Shown: positions 43,321 to 57,573, numbered from the stretch's first letter. The stretch: DNA of 64,000 nt from Argopecten irradians (GCF_041381155.1 NC_091134.1:63232902-63296901); one strand, 5' to 3'. Notes: a model not told the origin generated them from the sequence alone. Program-made: numbers and translations.

Positions 43321-46300
43321 GATTTCAAGGGGTAAGCCTATTAAATGAGGCAGTAGGGATAATTTCCTCATTGTCCATTTGTTGCTCTTGTTTGTGAATA
43401 AATGTTGTGAATTTTATATTTCTCTTATTTGTCTGTTCTGAGTTGTTTAACAGCTGGGGTCAAGAGATCCACAAAAAGTTTGTTTGTCTCGACCAAGAGG
43501 CCGAGCGAGAAACATCTTCATATCGTCTACTTTCTAGAATAACATTTTTGTTGACACCGTCATAACGATTAGGAATTATGAGGTTGAAAGGTTGAAATCC
43601 CTAGCTTGTCGGGCACACTTCATACATGGGTAAATGACACATGTTTTACCTTTGACCTTGGGTATGTTTGGCAATACGCTGGTAGATGATGTTGAGTAGC
43701 AACACAAATGGATAGTCGTTTTATTTTATGGAAATTTTGAAGACTATCAATACAAAGATCAATCACAATATGTTAATCATTTGCAAATTATCAACTTATA
43801 GTTTTGCCGTATAAAAAGCCATATACAATTTTTACTTTTATTTATATACATATATTTATATGTTTTCGATTAACAAATATTTTTGTACACAACCATACAA
43901 CGCACACTACACAGGCTACATCACGGTTACTTCCAGCGACATCTGAGTGGTATCATTTTTTATCTATGCTTAGCCACTTTAACTTTTACATATCTTGATA
44001 AATTTAAACATATTTAAACAAAACTAAACGAAGATATTTGATGTTTATTATGTAGAACTGTCACCTCTCTTGTCAAAAACACCACGGTGCATCGTATAAC
44101 ACAGATAATATAATATATCATCCATCGAACTGGAAATTAAGTCTGGACCCTGCAATGTAAAACCACACTGTGATTATGTGAAGGTTCGAATTATTCAGAC
44201 CGGACGTGTATTTATTTAGTACAGATTAATTACACTTAGAGCTCAAACAAGTGTCAAATAGGTAAGTCTAATACCTTAAATGGGTAATCATCCAACATGC
44301 AGCCAAGTTAATACTGCATAACATGGCAAACGTCCTGTGGGAACTCCCAGAAATGTCTCATGTACAGTCTGTCCACTTCTAAGTATTCGTCCATGCATTA
44401 GCAAAGGGTGCAGTGGTTGATCTGTCTGAGAAAGGTACAGATGTCTAAAGTATGAGTCTCCAGGATCTATTTGAAGTGCCAACCCATAGGCCTCGATATG
44501 TCGAGTATTCAACCACGTAAGTTATAAACGTTTTTATTGTCATAATTTGAGAAAAGAACATAATTTATATAGGCTCATCTGTAATTTAATTCATTTGCCT
44601 ATATCATCTTAAAAGCAATAAGATAAAAAGCTGAAATGGAAATGACATTTTAAGAAGTCGGGGTTTCAACAAATTATTGTGGAGGAATGGAAACACAAAA
44701 CATAAAGCATAAGTGTGGGAATTGTCGATAAATAGATGATTGAAATAATGGTAACGTTCTTAAACCCGTAATCATATCCAAATATTGACACGTGCTTTTG
44801 AGGACATAATTGTTCTAAATGTTCGAAAATTGAACATATTTTTTAATGCACTTTTATCCATACATGTATTTAAGATCATGCGAACTAACTATTCAACTAT
44901 GATAATTCTCTTAATAATCCAAGAACATACTTTGAAATTAGTTGCAAATAGACAAATTGTTCACAATACCCTAAAAGTACCGTAATAATAACAATTGAAA
45001 TCATACCTGACATTTTAAGTAATAATATTTAAATAATTCAATTACAGAAATAAATTTAAATGTTGGTTAAGAGAAATTGGATGGAATGACGTACTGTAGG
45101 CTTAAATAAACTTTGAAAACAAAAGCATTTAAATAATGTAGTATGTTGCTAAACTTTATAAGAAATAATCTTTAAATAACCACTTTTATCAATGATAAAG
45201 CATTATTTGTCAACTTAAATGAGAAATTTGGGAGAAAGCATTAACCGTGGACATACACTTATATAATGTAGCACGTATTGTCTATTTTTAAAAGACATAT
45301 GGTTGGCAAATATTGTCAACTGCGTGTAATTTGGAATACGCTAAACGCTAAATAATGTACAAAATAATAAACACTTGACATATGTTGATAGATGATGAAA
45401 CAGAATATCGGCAAAGATAAAATTAAAAAAGAATACATTTATTTTGAAAAATATAATAAAAATATTGATAAAAATAAAAATAAATTTCTTTATATTTCTG
45501 AAACATTCAAAGTAAATATCTTAATTATGGTAAAATATAGTGAGAAAAAATTATTTGTACGACAAAAACATAATGTGATTGCCAAGAAAAGCATTTTGCA
45601 TTGCGTATATTGTAGATGATACATGGGATCATAGCTTTTAAAAATCCAATTACTACTATTTGACGGCTAGATAGCTGGAATAGGCGGACAGTTACATTGT
45701 CATGCAGGGAGACCTGTTTACAATTAACATCTAAAACGGTATCGTGATATCCATTCACAATGTCGAATAACATCAAATGCACATCTGAACTAATTGTTTT
45801 ATTAATAAGATTTATTAAACTTGAACAACGTGGTATTATATTTATGAGTCGTTCAGCATTTAGTTATATCGATCGTAACATACTGCACAGAATAAAAGAG
45901 AAGTTTAAATTACCTCTCTAACACAATCATGAGCCGAGGTACACAGCTTGATCTCGGATTTGTACGATGATCCGGATTATCGGGCAATACATACTTGACC
46001 AAGAGAAACTTTAATATCTTGTGGATGGATTAACGAAGTAACATGGTTAGAACACGGTAACATATTTTAGTTGGACAGGAAAGGATTTGTTTTTGGAAAC
46101 AAAATGGCGTTTATTCTGATGTAGAATAATAATGAATGTCTTGTTGATCGGTCGGTAAGTAAGTGTTTAAATGTTTATGTAGTTTTTGTAAATCACAAAG
46201 TTTGAAGTACGGCTCGGTTTTATATTTATGTAGTTTTGATATACTTAATATTTAGTGAAAATACCAACAAGTCTGAAGTATGACTCGTTTTTTTTCAACA

Positions 46301-46592
46301 TAAAACAAATAACTGTAAAACATATTGTGAAATGGCACATGTGTATAATAATTAACAGAACCGCGCGCATGAATTTTAGCTTTTAATGATATATATTAGT
46401 ATGTTCTCAAAATCATGTTTTAATCCAGCACCCTGCCACTTTTCAAAATAAAACATCATCTACGCAACTGTGAGAATACATTACTATCTAGTACAAAGGC
46501 ATTACAAAAAACTATCCGATTTTTAAGGTCTTTGTTAACCATTTGTTCCTAATGACAACATCATTTAATAGTTTACGTGATTGTTTCCCTAG
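43321..46592. other. AT-rich intergenic region
   Basis: Over 3 kb with no supported gene. A 74-codon minus-strand frame at 44288-44512 lacks a family match and clear splice sites. The sequence before 46593 ends in a TTGTTTCCCTAG acceptor belonging to the next gene. Confidence 0.5.
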
Positions 46593-46602
46593 ACAAAACG
46601 AT

Positions 46603-49600
46603 ATGGATACGGAGGAAATGGAAGAGGACAATGATATCCTTCCGGACTTACCCGAAGGAGCACTTCGTGGGGCCGGGAGAAGAAGATCATCGGTAGGTAG
46701 TTTACTGAACTATAGTAATAAGTAAAACGATCTGTTTGAAATCAACTTGAGATGAAACGTTCTGTATGAAAATCAGTTTTAAAAAGACTAAGAAGAAAGT
46801 AAAATCTTTCGAGAGAAACTACAGCATCAGTAGTACAGGAAATGTGTAAAACAATCACCAAACACTGCCACACAAAACAATCACCAACAACTGCCACACA
46901 AAACAATCACCAAGCACTGCCACACAAAACACTCATCAAACACTGCCACACAAAACAATCCTCAAAACCTGCCACACAAAACAATCACCAAGCACTGCCA
47001 CACAAAACACTCACCAAACACTACCACACAAACCAACACCAAACACTACCACACAAAACAATCACCAAAAACTGTCACACAAAACAATCACTAAACACTG
47101 TCACACAAAACAATCACCAAGACCTGCTACACAAAACAATCACTAAAAACTGCCACACAAAACAATCACCAAACACTACCACACAAACCAACACCAAACA
47201 CTACCAAACAAAATAATCACCAAAAACTGCCACACAAAACAATCATAAAACACTGTCACACAAAGTAATCACCAAACACTACCACACAAAACAATCACCA
47301 AACACTGTCACACAAAACAATCACCAAGACCTGCAACACAAAACAATCACCAAAAATTGCCACACAAAACAATCATAAAACACTGTCACAAAAAACAATC
47401 ATCAAACACTGTCACACAAAACAATCACCAAACACTACCACACAAAACAATCACCAAACACCGCCACACAAAACAATCACCAAACACTACCACACAAAAC
47501 AATCACCAAACACTACCAAACAAAATAATCACCAAAAACTGACACACAAAACAATCATCAAACACTACCTCACAAACCAACACCAAACACTACCACTCAA
47601 AACAATCACCAAACACTGTCACACAAAACAATCACCAAACACTGTCACACAAAACAATCACCAATACCTGCAACACAAAACAATCACCAAAAACTGCCAC
47701 ACAAAACAATCATAAAAAACACTGTCACAAAAACAATCATCAAACACTGTCACACAAAACAATCACCAAACACTACCACACAAAACAATCACCAAACACC
47801 GCCACACAAAACAATCACCAAAAACTGCCACACAAAACAATCATAAAACACTGTCACAAAAAAACAATCACCACAAACACCGCAACACAAAACAATCACC
47901 AAACACTGCCACACAAAACAATCACTAAAATCTACCACACAAAAACAATCACCAAACACTGTCACACAAAACAATCACAAAAAACTGCCACACAAAACAA
48001 TCATCAAACACTATCACACAAAACAATCACCAAACACAGCCACACAAAACAATAATCAAACACTGTCACACAAAACAATCATCAAACACTATCACACAAA
48101 ACAATCATCAAAAAAATGCCACACAAAACAATCACCAAAAACTACCACACAAAACAATCACCAAACACAGCCACACAAAACAATCACCAAACACAGCCAC
48201 ACAAAACAATCACCAAACACTGCCACACAAAACAATCATCAAACACTGTCACACAAAACAATCATCAAACACTGTCACACAAAACAATTACCAAACACAG
48301 CCACACAAAACAATCATCAAAATCTACCACACAAAACAATCACCAATACTGCCACACAAAACAATCACCAAACACTGCCACACAACAATCATCAAAACTT
48401 GCCACACCCGACATACATTTACCTCGCTGGAAATCTACCACCAATGAATATAAACAAGAGCCATTTGAAACCTGTCAGATAATACATTAATAGATTTCTT
48501 TTATGTCTAGTGGTATATTGATATGCAGTAATTAAAGTAAATAAATGTCATCTCTATTGTACCGAGGTTTTCCAATTACAGTAAGGGATGCATATATCGA
48601 AATCATTTTACATTCATAAATATGTTCCTCCAGCTCCATGTTGAGGATGAGTACCTTGAGGGAGGTCGGAGGCTCTCCATAGAAGGATACTTAAAGGGCA
48701 GGAGGCGATCTTCCATTCGTAGAGGAAGTAATAGTCTAGATCTAACACAATTCCAGAAGAAACACACTCAGAAAAAACATCCTTTTGAGATCTACTCCTC
48801 CGAACCATTGTGGGAACAAGTGGATGATGAACCAGATATACCAGAAAGATGGAAGGGGAACCTTATCGATAAAGGGTAAGTGTCTGGTTATTGTGTGAGA
48901 CACTCGAGAACTTCTGTCAATGAGAGACAATATTTTTCTATATGAGGCATCGCTATGGTGTTTTTGATTCCGTATTTAGGGGGATAAGGATTATTCTGGA
49001 TATAGTTTCCGGCCATTGTCAATTCATTTAACTTTGAGCGCATGTTGAAACCAAATACAAACGAATCAATTTAATTGTTATTTGTATATCTGATGTTTAT
49101 CAGTGATTTATGTGTTCAAAAAAATCAATTAATGAGTTTTACAAGTTTTATCATCTGTATCATTTCTGCAGGTCTCTGTATTCATTAAAGAAAGAAAATA
49201 TTGCTGGTAGAGATTTACCATTTCTGGTGAAACCACCAAGAAAGAATGACGACGAGATCGTCCTAAACAACACGGAACAAAAGCGAGAGAGGGACTATAT
49301 TTCTCGGAGTCATCTGACAGATAACAGCCAGACTAAATTCAATCGTGCAGTAATCCAGCACTTTTACAAGGCTCCAGCTCCACGTGCTCATCCGGGTTAT
49401 GGTATGCCAAGACCGGAAACGACCGAAAATAGTCCGTTTCGACTTTTAATGAAGGACTTGGAACGAGATCCGAGTGTTGTTGCTATAAATAACTATCCGT
49501 CCTTAACAGTTCCTCCTTCTTGTTCTAAATCACCAGGCTTTTGTGAAATCCTTGGACCAAGTGCATGTGCATTGTGTATAGAAGGATCGAATAGATTTAT

Positions 49601-49910
49601 TGGTGATGAACTTCAGAAAATTATCTTTCCGGAAATAGAAATGACTTCTGCTAAGTTGGTTCAACCAAAACTCGCCAAAATCATGCGTGAAGGTCATCTG
49701 AATAATTTAAGGAAACTTAAATTACGTGAGATTCCTTTCCCAAAATTCATGCTACCATTGAAAAGACAGGAGAGCAATCTTCTCGGAAAGAAAATGTCTG
49801 CCTTAAGACGAGAACGGTCTAAGCTGAGTTCTGGGCCTTCCAAACACAGCTCCTATAGTGTTTCCTCCCGAACCACCCATCTTACAGCGGTTCACGAAGA
49901 GAATTCTTAA
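46603..49910 (+). CDS. Uncharacterised three-exon gene, basic protein with repeated RRxS motifs
   Basis: Not recognised. Exons 46593-46692 (ATG at 46603), 48634-48875 and 49172-49910 join in phase with standard splice sites (TTTCCCTAG acceptor, CG then GTAGGT donor; CCTCCAG acceptor, GTAAGT donor; TTTCTGCAG acceptor). The stop is at 49908-49910 and the product is about 356 residues, with no signal peptide or membrane segment. The N-terminus is acidic (DTEEMEEDND). Around the first exon junction three basic motifs follow each other (GRRRSS, GRRLSI, GRRRSSI), each fitting the RRxS target of protein kinase A. The middle has Pro-rich stretches, including a Cys-containing patch (CEILGPSACALC), and the C-terminus is Lys/Arg/Ser-rich. 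An intracellular, perhaps phosphoregulated, role is inference. The first exon has an acceptor, so a noncoding exon exists upstream. Intron 1 carries a 26-bp minisatellite. Confidence 0.8.
46848..48415. repeat. 26-bp minisatellite in intron 1 of the uncharacterised gene
   Basis: About 60 units of 26 bp on CACCAAACACTGCCACACAA then AACAAT, with C/T and deletion variants. It fills most of the 1.9-kb intron 46693-48633. The strand bias (A and C on plus, T and G on minus) is extreme. Open frames of about 124 codons here (HKTITKNCHTKQ-type) are repeat by-products. Confidence 0.95.
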
Positions 49911-51761
49911 ACAACTCTATTTGTGACAATAACGACTGTAACTGTCGTGAAAACCATTACTTATTATTTCGGCAGGCACCAACATAGGTTCCAACATCGA
50001 TAATTATCCTACAGCAACAACAGAAAGTGTTATATCAATAGGTTATATTAAGGATATTTTGACGTATATGTTGAATTGTCACAGGGCTCCAGATTGAGAC
50101 AATAGTGCTTTGAAAATATTACTGACAGAATTGATAATATCGGAAAAATACCGGCCAGTACTGAAGAAAACAGACAGATGTTTGAAAAGAATCGTTTGAA
50201 ATGGCGACTACTACACTATTGCATTGGTATATGTATTTGTTACCTGAAATATTAAATTATTAGATTAATTGTCCAAATATATCCATGTTAGGAAATAACG
50301 AGTTTAAATTACTATTGTTACATTACAATGATCCCAAGCTGATACTTCAAGGTGGTGTGCTCGGGTTATCGATCTTCTTACAATCAACATACATGCACGT
50401 ATCAAATGATTCAATTAAACCAGATTCTTCAATTAATTAAACATAAAAGACCTTTGAGCGATGAAATCGGATGTGCAATTCGAATCCTCCCATTCAGACC
50501 TGCATATTACTATTTGCAATAATAAGTTGGCACCTGAATAACACCTGTTCTTATGGAAATGACATTAATGGTTCAGAATCCAAAGATAAGCTATAGACAT
50601 TACGAAGACGTCCTCCTCAAATTTAACCATAAAACTTAAATTTATACTGCATAGTATTACATACATCAGCGTAGAATACGAATATGTGTTATCTATGCAC
50701 TATCCCAAAGGGATGGAAACGAAACCGAATGTTGGATGAAGCAATTGTATATTTTTTAATACACATCAATGTAAAAAAAACTTCCTGACAATATATCACA
50801 GATGTTCAGAAACACAAAAAATATCACTGTAATTACTCAAAGATGGCACTTTTAGTGTCTGATGCCTTGAGATTGTTTATTTATGATAATGAAGATGCAA
50901 TGCCATTGTAACAGTCAAATGACATGTCGGCTTTTATCGACCTACAGACTTGTTTTGTATAAAAATAAAATTAATGGAAATACGTATCAATGACATTCCA
51001 AAGTGGATGTTTGAAGTTATACATGGACATATTACCTTCAAAAACGTTTGTGTAAGATATCACATACGCTGTAACAAAGGGTTTACATTTTTAGTAACCT
51101 TAGTAAATACTAATGCTTCCATAGATACGCTGTTAGTATAAAGCTAAGCTCTCTTTACTACCTTCATCAATCTCGTTTTTACTTTTCATTTTATTTGCTT
51201 TGTTTTTGTTTTTTGTTTATGTTTTTTTTGTTTCCACACAGAAAGACAAAAGACTGCTGTAGTCAATAGATTCAATAATTCAGAAATTTCATATATGTAT
51301 ACCGAGTTGAATTTGATTCAATTCAAAACAAAACAAAAACAATGACGTGCAATATACAATCATCTCTAATGATATCACAATACATACTGTTGGTGGGATA
51401 ATGAAGTCCATTTGGTTTGTCATAACCTTGATTGCCATTGTAGTAATCAAAGTTCATCTAATACAAATATACTCGCACGAAATCAAGACATGCAAGAAAA
51501 CTAATAATTCACCTTCATGTAAATATGTATCAAGATAATAATATGGGATAAAGAAGTAATTCCAATGACACGGGATCCCATCAAACGTAAGTATAGATGA
51601 TACGAATTACTTCAAATGGTAAATATGGGATAAAGAAGTAATTCCAACCGTGTGGAAAAAAAACACATGTAAAATTTTCGAGGCGATCTGCCCCTTTATC
51701 AAGACACACAAAACGAACACAATTTCATAATATGATATGAACAGTAAACAGTATTACTGTT
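49911..51761. other. Intergenic region
   Basis: AT-rich sequence. TATGGGATAAAGAAGTAATT occurs twice, at about 51542 and 51625, a local duplication. No gene is supported. Confidence 0.5.
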
Positions 51762-51767
51762 TTTATT
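51762..51767 (-). terminator. Candidate polyadenylation signal of the protease gene
   Basis: AATAAA on the minus strand, about 140 bases past the stop codon at 51905-51907. Confidence 0.4.
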
Positions 51768-51904
51768 ATTTTATGTAATCGTATTCGTTGTGCGTGTCTA
51801 TACCAAGGACGTTTCATTCTCGTGGGCATTTCCATTCATATGGCATTGCCTACCAGTATCCTTTTGTATTAAGTCAATCTTTTGTTGTTGCATTGTGTGT
51901 AGAT

Positions 51905-54900
51905 TTAATCTTCTAAGACCTCTGGACAACAATCGATCAGAAGCCTTGTTATAACCGGCATGGCTACACCTGCCTCAAACAGGTACTGTGGCGGAGGGAA
52001 ATTCTTATCCTTGTAGCAGAACTCTGGATAGCCTCTTAAGTACATAATTTGTACAACGCATCTGTCATCAATGATCGCAACAGCAGGAGATCCTGAGGAT
52101 CTGCGTTCGAACTCCTTGGATGTGTGGAGAAACATCTTGCCAGTGACTGTGCAATTCATTCCATCGCCATAACGACATACAGCGTAATCACCGTGAACCG
52201 AACGGTTTCTGTGATCCTCCCACCACTTAATAGCTTTCGTGACATCCGATCTTAGTCCTTGATCGTCAACATAAACGCTACATTTGATGTCAGAGCGTAG
52301 GTCAACCTCTGTCTGCCCTTTCGGATACCCAATTAGATGTACGATATCTCTAACACTATCCTTCTCTAGCTGAAGCGGAGGCGGGGGAATGCTCTCTCCT
52401 GTCTGCATTTTCAGAACAATGACGTCATGGTCAACATCAGCAAACGGAATGTCGTATTCGAAACGGAATTCTCCGGCAGTTGTTTTACCATCTCTAATTC
52501 CAAACATTACCTTGGTAGCTTGCCTAAACAACTTATCGAACACTGCAATCGTAAAATAAATCACTCTCAGTAAAGACTAAAATCATATATACTGTTTTGT
52601 TTCCGACGAGACGTTTCTTGTGCTTGGAAATAAGACTATACAGTAAAACACGCTTACAACAAATTCATGATCATAACGTAGTTATTGTCATTCACCGTTG
52701 AGGTTCTTATAAGATGTCTGTAATAAATGTTTAATGAATTATGCATATAACGAAATAATTTTGTTGATCCTCAGTGATTCGTTTCAGCCGTGTTTTACTG
52801 TATATATTTTAGGAACAATAATACACATTGAAAGAAAATGAACTTTTGTATTACATAAGCTTTATATCAGTTTTGACATAAAATATTATCAACATCACAT
52901 TATTTCAAAACATTTTATTGTTTGTTTCAGTTTTACGGCCAATCGACAACCAAGGTCATTCAGGGTCAAACCACAAGTCAGACACCAATATTGTGATATA
53001 AAAAATGACTGTATATAAAAGATCAGGATAAGACAAAGGCAAGCAAGAACCAAAACACAAATTGTAAATGTTGATTTAATAAAAAAAAGGAGTTGCGTGG
53101 GATAAAATAATTTTAGCTAAAACACATGCACAGTGTTGATGAAACGATGAGTTGATAAGATGATGCATGTAAAAGTAAAATGACATCGATACCGTTATCT
53201 GAATGGCACTTAACTAGAAAGATACTTAATCATATTCCATACCTTCTATCTGTACTTCGTGATCTTTAAGAAGTTCGAACAACTGTCCAAATGGTAACGG
53301 TTGCTTCCTGGGATTTAAATATCCAGACTGGAACCCAAACAGGTCTTGGAGTTTCTTTTTAACAGATTCTTTCTTATCACTTTGTTCTGCCTTTTTTAAT
53401 ATCCGCTCCCAGACGATTTCTTCAAAATAAAAAATACAAATCATGACTTTATTCTACAACTAATCGGCAAATTGCACATGAACAATATTGGTTACGTATA
53501 ACTATGTGTCATGTCGTGTTTTAGGGAGAGGACGTGTATAAGATATGTTGTCTGTCGTCTAATTCTTATTGTCTTTAATATTTGACAATAAAATATTCTG
53601 AAATGAAATCTTAAAACAAAACTTGACAGTTGTTGTTGTTGAAAGTAACGTTTTCTAAAGAAATAGTTACGCTAAATGCAACAGTATTGATCCCAATTTT
53701 TAGCCTAGGTTGACAAATCAGCTCGTTGAATCGACTTGTTTTCCGGTAGATTTATTGATTTGTCAACAAATAAATGTGATATAATCACCGTATCCATCCT
53801 ATAGCAGGTCGAAATTAATATTAATTTAATTTATGTTATAGGCAACACATCTGTTTTGATATATATACGTTTAATTGCCATTTTGAACGTTCATCCCATT
53901 ACCTGTGTCCTTTACTATGATACATATCCGACGGGTTTCTGAAATTGGTGTTCAAATACTGAGAAAGCAGTGATTTTGTTGACGCCGTGGCTAGCCATGT
54001 AACACAGCCTCAGGCGACACGAGTGTTGTAAGGTTAGTAGAAGTTTCTTACTTACTTATTATCTCCTTAAAAACATGATATGCAGTCATGAGATAGTTTT
54101 TTTCCAACACGAAACCCTGTGCCCGATTCCAATAAGCAGCCGTCTTTCTTTAAAGTGATGAGTCCAATAGACTTCCTCAAACCAGGTATACCCATCGCCT
54201 CTATGGTGGAATGTGATAGTGTCGCGTTCTCACTCTTATGGAAGTTACCTGCAGTACCTGGTAAACGTTAGAACATGGCAAGTTTGAATTGTGACTAACA
54301 AAGGATATCAATCATACTGAGAACAATCGTTTTAGCATTTGATAATATTTTCCATGCTTTATATGCTTCTATTTATTAGCTGAATATTGAAAGATGGATG
54401 AAAACGTGATAAACGTTACACAAAATCACGCTGACTTACCTCCATCTGTTTCTTTTACAGGAACAACTTCACGGACAAGCTGGGTATGGCCTGGAAAGGA
54501 ATTTCGAGTATAATGACATGTCATGTACATACATTTAACACCAACAGCATTACATTTCAATTTTATTATTTACATGGCAGCGTGAGAACGATGATGTTCT
54601 AGTAAATCATGAAAACAACATTCCGAGCATCTACTCCTTTGAGATAGCCTATAAATCTTTTGAGTCGGTACAACATCATTCGCTCTTAATTGCATGCACT
54701 TATATTGAATGGATGTTCCTTTGAAAATGTCTGTTTCCTGGTCACTCAGATGTTTGAATAATTTGTGCATTGTCTCTTCAAACGCGTTAGCGTCTTACTA
54801 ACCTTTACAACAACACAAAATATCAAGTTTTTCCGCCACCACGTGCAGACAGGGAGATACTTAGAGATAGAGACTGAGGGACACATACTTTTTAATAGGA

Positions 54901-56035
54901 CGTGTTCCTATTTCAGTCTGTTTTTGCCGATGTAAGCAACTCTTTTAAAGACTTTGCATTCGATCTCACATTAAAAAATGGCGACATGACAGGTGATTTG
55001 ACTTGATAGCTTACGAAGGAAAAACGTTAATCAAACATGGCAATTAATGATGGCAATCGTTACGACTTCGTAACAGCTAGGTGACGATAAGTCTGCTATT
55101 CGGTCAAAATCGGTAGTAAATAACACATTTTACTGGGATCTAAACTTAGTGTTACTTGCTTATGTTTCATTTTGACTTCTACTACAATACACCATACGTT
55201 CGAATTCATTTTTGTATTGATATGTTATAAGTACATGTATGTTTGCGTTTTATTAACACAAACGTTTCATGAGAAAATTATAATAAAAATGAAATTAGAA
55301 TATTTCTTTTATGATATGAATGCTGATATTCATGTCGTGAAACTTTTGAGCCATACTGTTAGAAAATTTTGTACTGTTAAGTTATTTTAAGACTACTGGA
55401 AATGTTTCTGTTTGGTATATTAAATGAGAATTCCTCACGCTAAAGATGACGGAATGCTCGTAAGAATTAATTACTATTCCACATTGTTCATAAAATAAAC
55501 CGGTTTTGTAAGCTCCTGTTTTAATTGTGACAATTTTCGAAGAAAGTAAATGCGTTATTGATAATTAAACTTCTTTATCAGACGAAGCCATTGAAAACGT
55601 TCATAATTGCCTCAGCTGACTGACTCATGACCGTATTATGTTTTTTACATGTGTTGTATAATAGAACAGCTGTGGATATCACACGACAATCATTATATTA
55701 GAAACGGTGAAGTTTACAATTACCCTGATATGTGCTTTTGATTGCTTTCATAATGAATAGCAATCACTAAACTGTCGTATTCGAAATGGAATCATCCGGC
55801 AGTCGTTTCCCCATCTCTTACTCCAAACTGTGCCGTGACTTCTTGTTTGAATAATGTATCTATCCTGACAAATGATTTCCAATGATACTCTATAATATGT
55901 TTTATTAGAATTTCATATTCTGAATATTTTTGCTGATGATTCAGATGAAATAACACCGAGCACTGATACAAAGGAATGTAAGAGCCTCACCTGTTTCTTG
56001 TTCTGGAACAACTTCTTGTGGGGGCTGGATATGTC
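51905..56035 (-). CDS. Trypsin-like serine protease, FAM111-like, frame-shifted in the histidine exon
   Basis: A cytosolic/nuclear-type trypsin-fold protease, since no signal peptide is seen. Exons read in compatible phase: 56035-55991, 54490-54440, 54248-54056, 53419-53243 and 52542-51905, each with AG and GT borders. The histidine is in TAYHVF (third exon), the likely aspartate in DVDHDVIVLKM and the serine in RRSSGSPAVAI (last exon). The first two exons are short related linkers (HIQPPQEVVPEQET and HTQLVREVVPVKETDG). In the third exon a run of seven A bases (near 54102) puts GTGFRVG and TAYHVF in different frames, and its length of 193 rather than 192 breaks the otherwise perfect phase chain. 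This is a pseudogene mutation, an allele or an assembly error. The start codon and any earlier exons were not found, and the first linker exon may belong to a relic neighbour copy. The FAM111 link is from overall motif style and is tentative; the trypsin fold is firm. Confidence 0.75.
55768..55865 (-). pseudogene. Relic of a paralogous protease exon
   Basis: About 98 bases on the minus strand align with the start of the last exon of the protease gene (52440-52542): TLFKQ, QFGVRDGETTAG and FHFEYD here, against KLFRQ, MFGIRDGKTTAG and FRFEYD there. An in-frame stop interrupts it and the catalytic part is missing. Its place between the two linker exons suggests a degraded tandem copy of the gene. 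Confidence 0.75.
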
Positions 56036-56332
56036 CTTAAAATGTCAAAATAAAACATAAATCTTATGCACCAGTTACACACCAATAAGAGAGAATAGTT
56101 CTTTTTAAACTGGTTTAAGTTACATCAAAACGGTGTGAATCGGTAAATAAAACTTTTCTATGGAAACGCTCCACTCTCTTGTATCATTGAAATTGTAATA
56201 ACATATTTACATATCACTTTTAGTTTTGATAGTATTTAAACATTATGAAATAAAATGCCATTAGATTTATTCCAACAATATGCACTATTTTATATAGTTA
56301 CATTCTTATTACTAATATACACAATTGGTGTG
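56036..56332. other. Flank between the protease gene and the Gypsy element
   Basis: AT-rich sequence. The last five bases before the LTR are GTGTG. No gene is seen. Confidence 0.4.
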
Positions 56333-57573
56333 TGTAACTTTTCGAGTCGGGTTGCGTATTTCAGCAATCACCAAGTAAAAGTAATATATAAGGGATTCGG
56401 TTCCAGCCTAGCACTACTCCATAAAAGAACAAAGTCAGGAATAAAAATCAACTTATGATTTATTATAATCACAAATCATCAAAGTACAGGTACTGGATAC
56501 ATCGAGATTTACAAAGGCTATACAAATATTCTACACTAAACACTGATCTATATCCTTGAATACATTATTGGAATATTGAACATTTCCATAGATGGAGGTG
56601 CTTCCATCTATACTGGTATAATGCTCCGAATATGGAGAAATAAATACCTACTATATAAAAGCTATTATAATAAACATTAATTATTAGATAAGAATATGTA
56701 ATGAGTCTATAGACAGAGGTGCTTCCGTCTACAAATAGTGTTTCCGAATACGGAGACGTTTCCCCGTTTTCGCCAACGGACAACACTCATATTCTGAGAG
56801 CTTTGTAACTTAACTCTATAAGAGTTATTCCCCTTGGAACGTTAAGTTCCCTTTACGGAGAAGCTCAAACATCTTGAACCACTATTAGGTCATTGGTTTG
56901 AGGAGACTCAAGGCTTTCCAAAGTTTTAGGGCCAGAAGAGGCGACCACTCGTTTGGGAGCTCAAATGAGTTCTGACTTTCGTCCGATTTCACCCCCTTTT
57001 ATAGCCTGCGCTGGTGATCATCCGACGAGTCCGAGCCAATCAAAACGCTTGTTACATAGCGCGTGCGGAATCCGCGAAATCCAACCATAACAAATGGCGA
57101 AATACACGGAAAGCAGGCTGTCGTTTACAGAGACGTGATTTGGCTAGAATACGACGTTTTATGACATACTAATCTTGCAGCATGGTTCAGGTGACTTCCA
57201 TGAACATAACAGAACATATTTATACATGTTTCCTGATAAAAATATATGTACTTTGTGTCATTTTCGTTATCTGTCGAATCTTAATACTTTACTCTAACGT
57301 TAACGCTACAGATTCAAATCGTCAGATAGTTCGACAGTTATTCGTCGCACAAGTAATTATAATAATACAACATACATTCTATTAATCATGTCAATATCAA
57401 TAATGAATATAATTACGACTCTCTGTCTTTTAATCACGTATATCACATTGAGTGAAGCTGAGTTTATAACCATTCTCAGATCGGGGCTAGGCCTCCATTG
57501 TTCTGATATGAAAAATGACGATGTCATGAATTTACATTCCTGTGTATAATATTCGCCGTTACGGATCGTAACA
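56333..57573 (-). repeat. 3' LTR of the Gypsy element
   Basis: 1,241 bp, beginning TGTTAC and ending GTTACA on the minus strand. It is preceded by a purine-rich tract (57574-57590), which fixes its upstream edge. Its last 156 bases match the 5' LTR exactly. Confidence 0.9.

Noticed and set aside
44288-44512. 74-codon minus-strand frame
   Set aside because: No recognised family and no clear exon borders; it could be a degraded exon, but the evidence is too weak to list as a gene.
46842-48490. Plus-strand frames of about 124 codons (HKTITKHCHTKQ type)
   Set aside because: They lie wholly in the 26-bp minisatellite within an intron.
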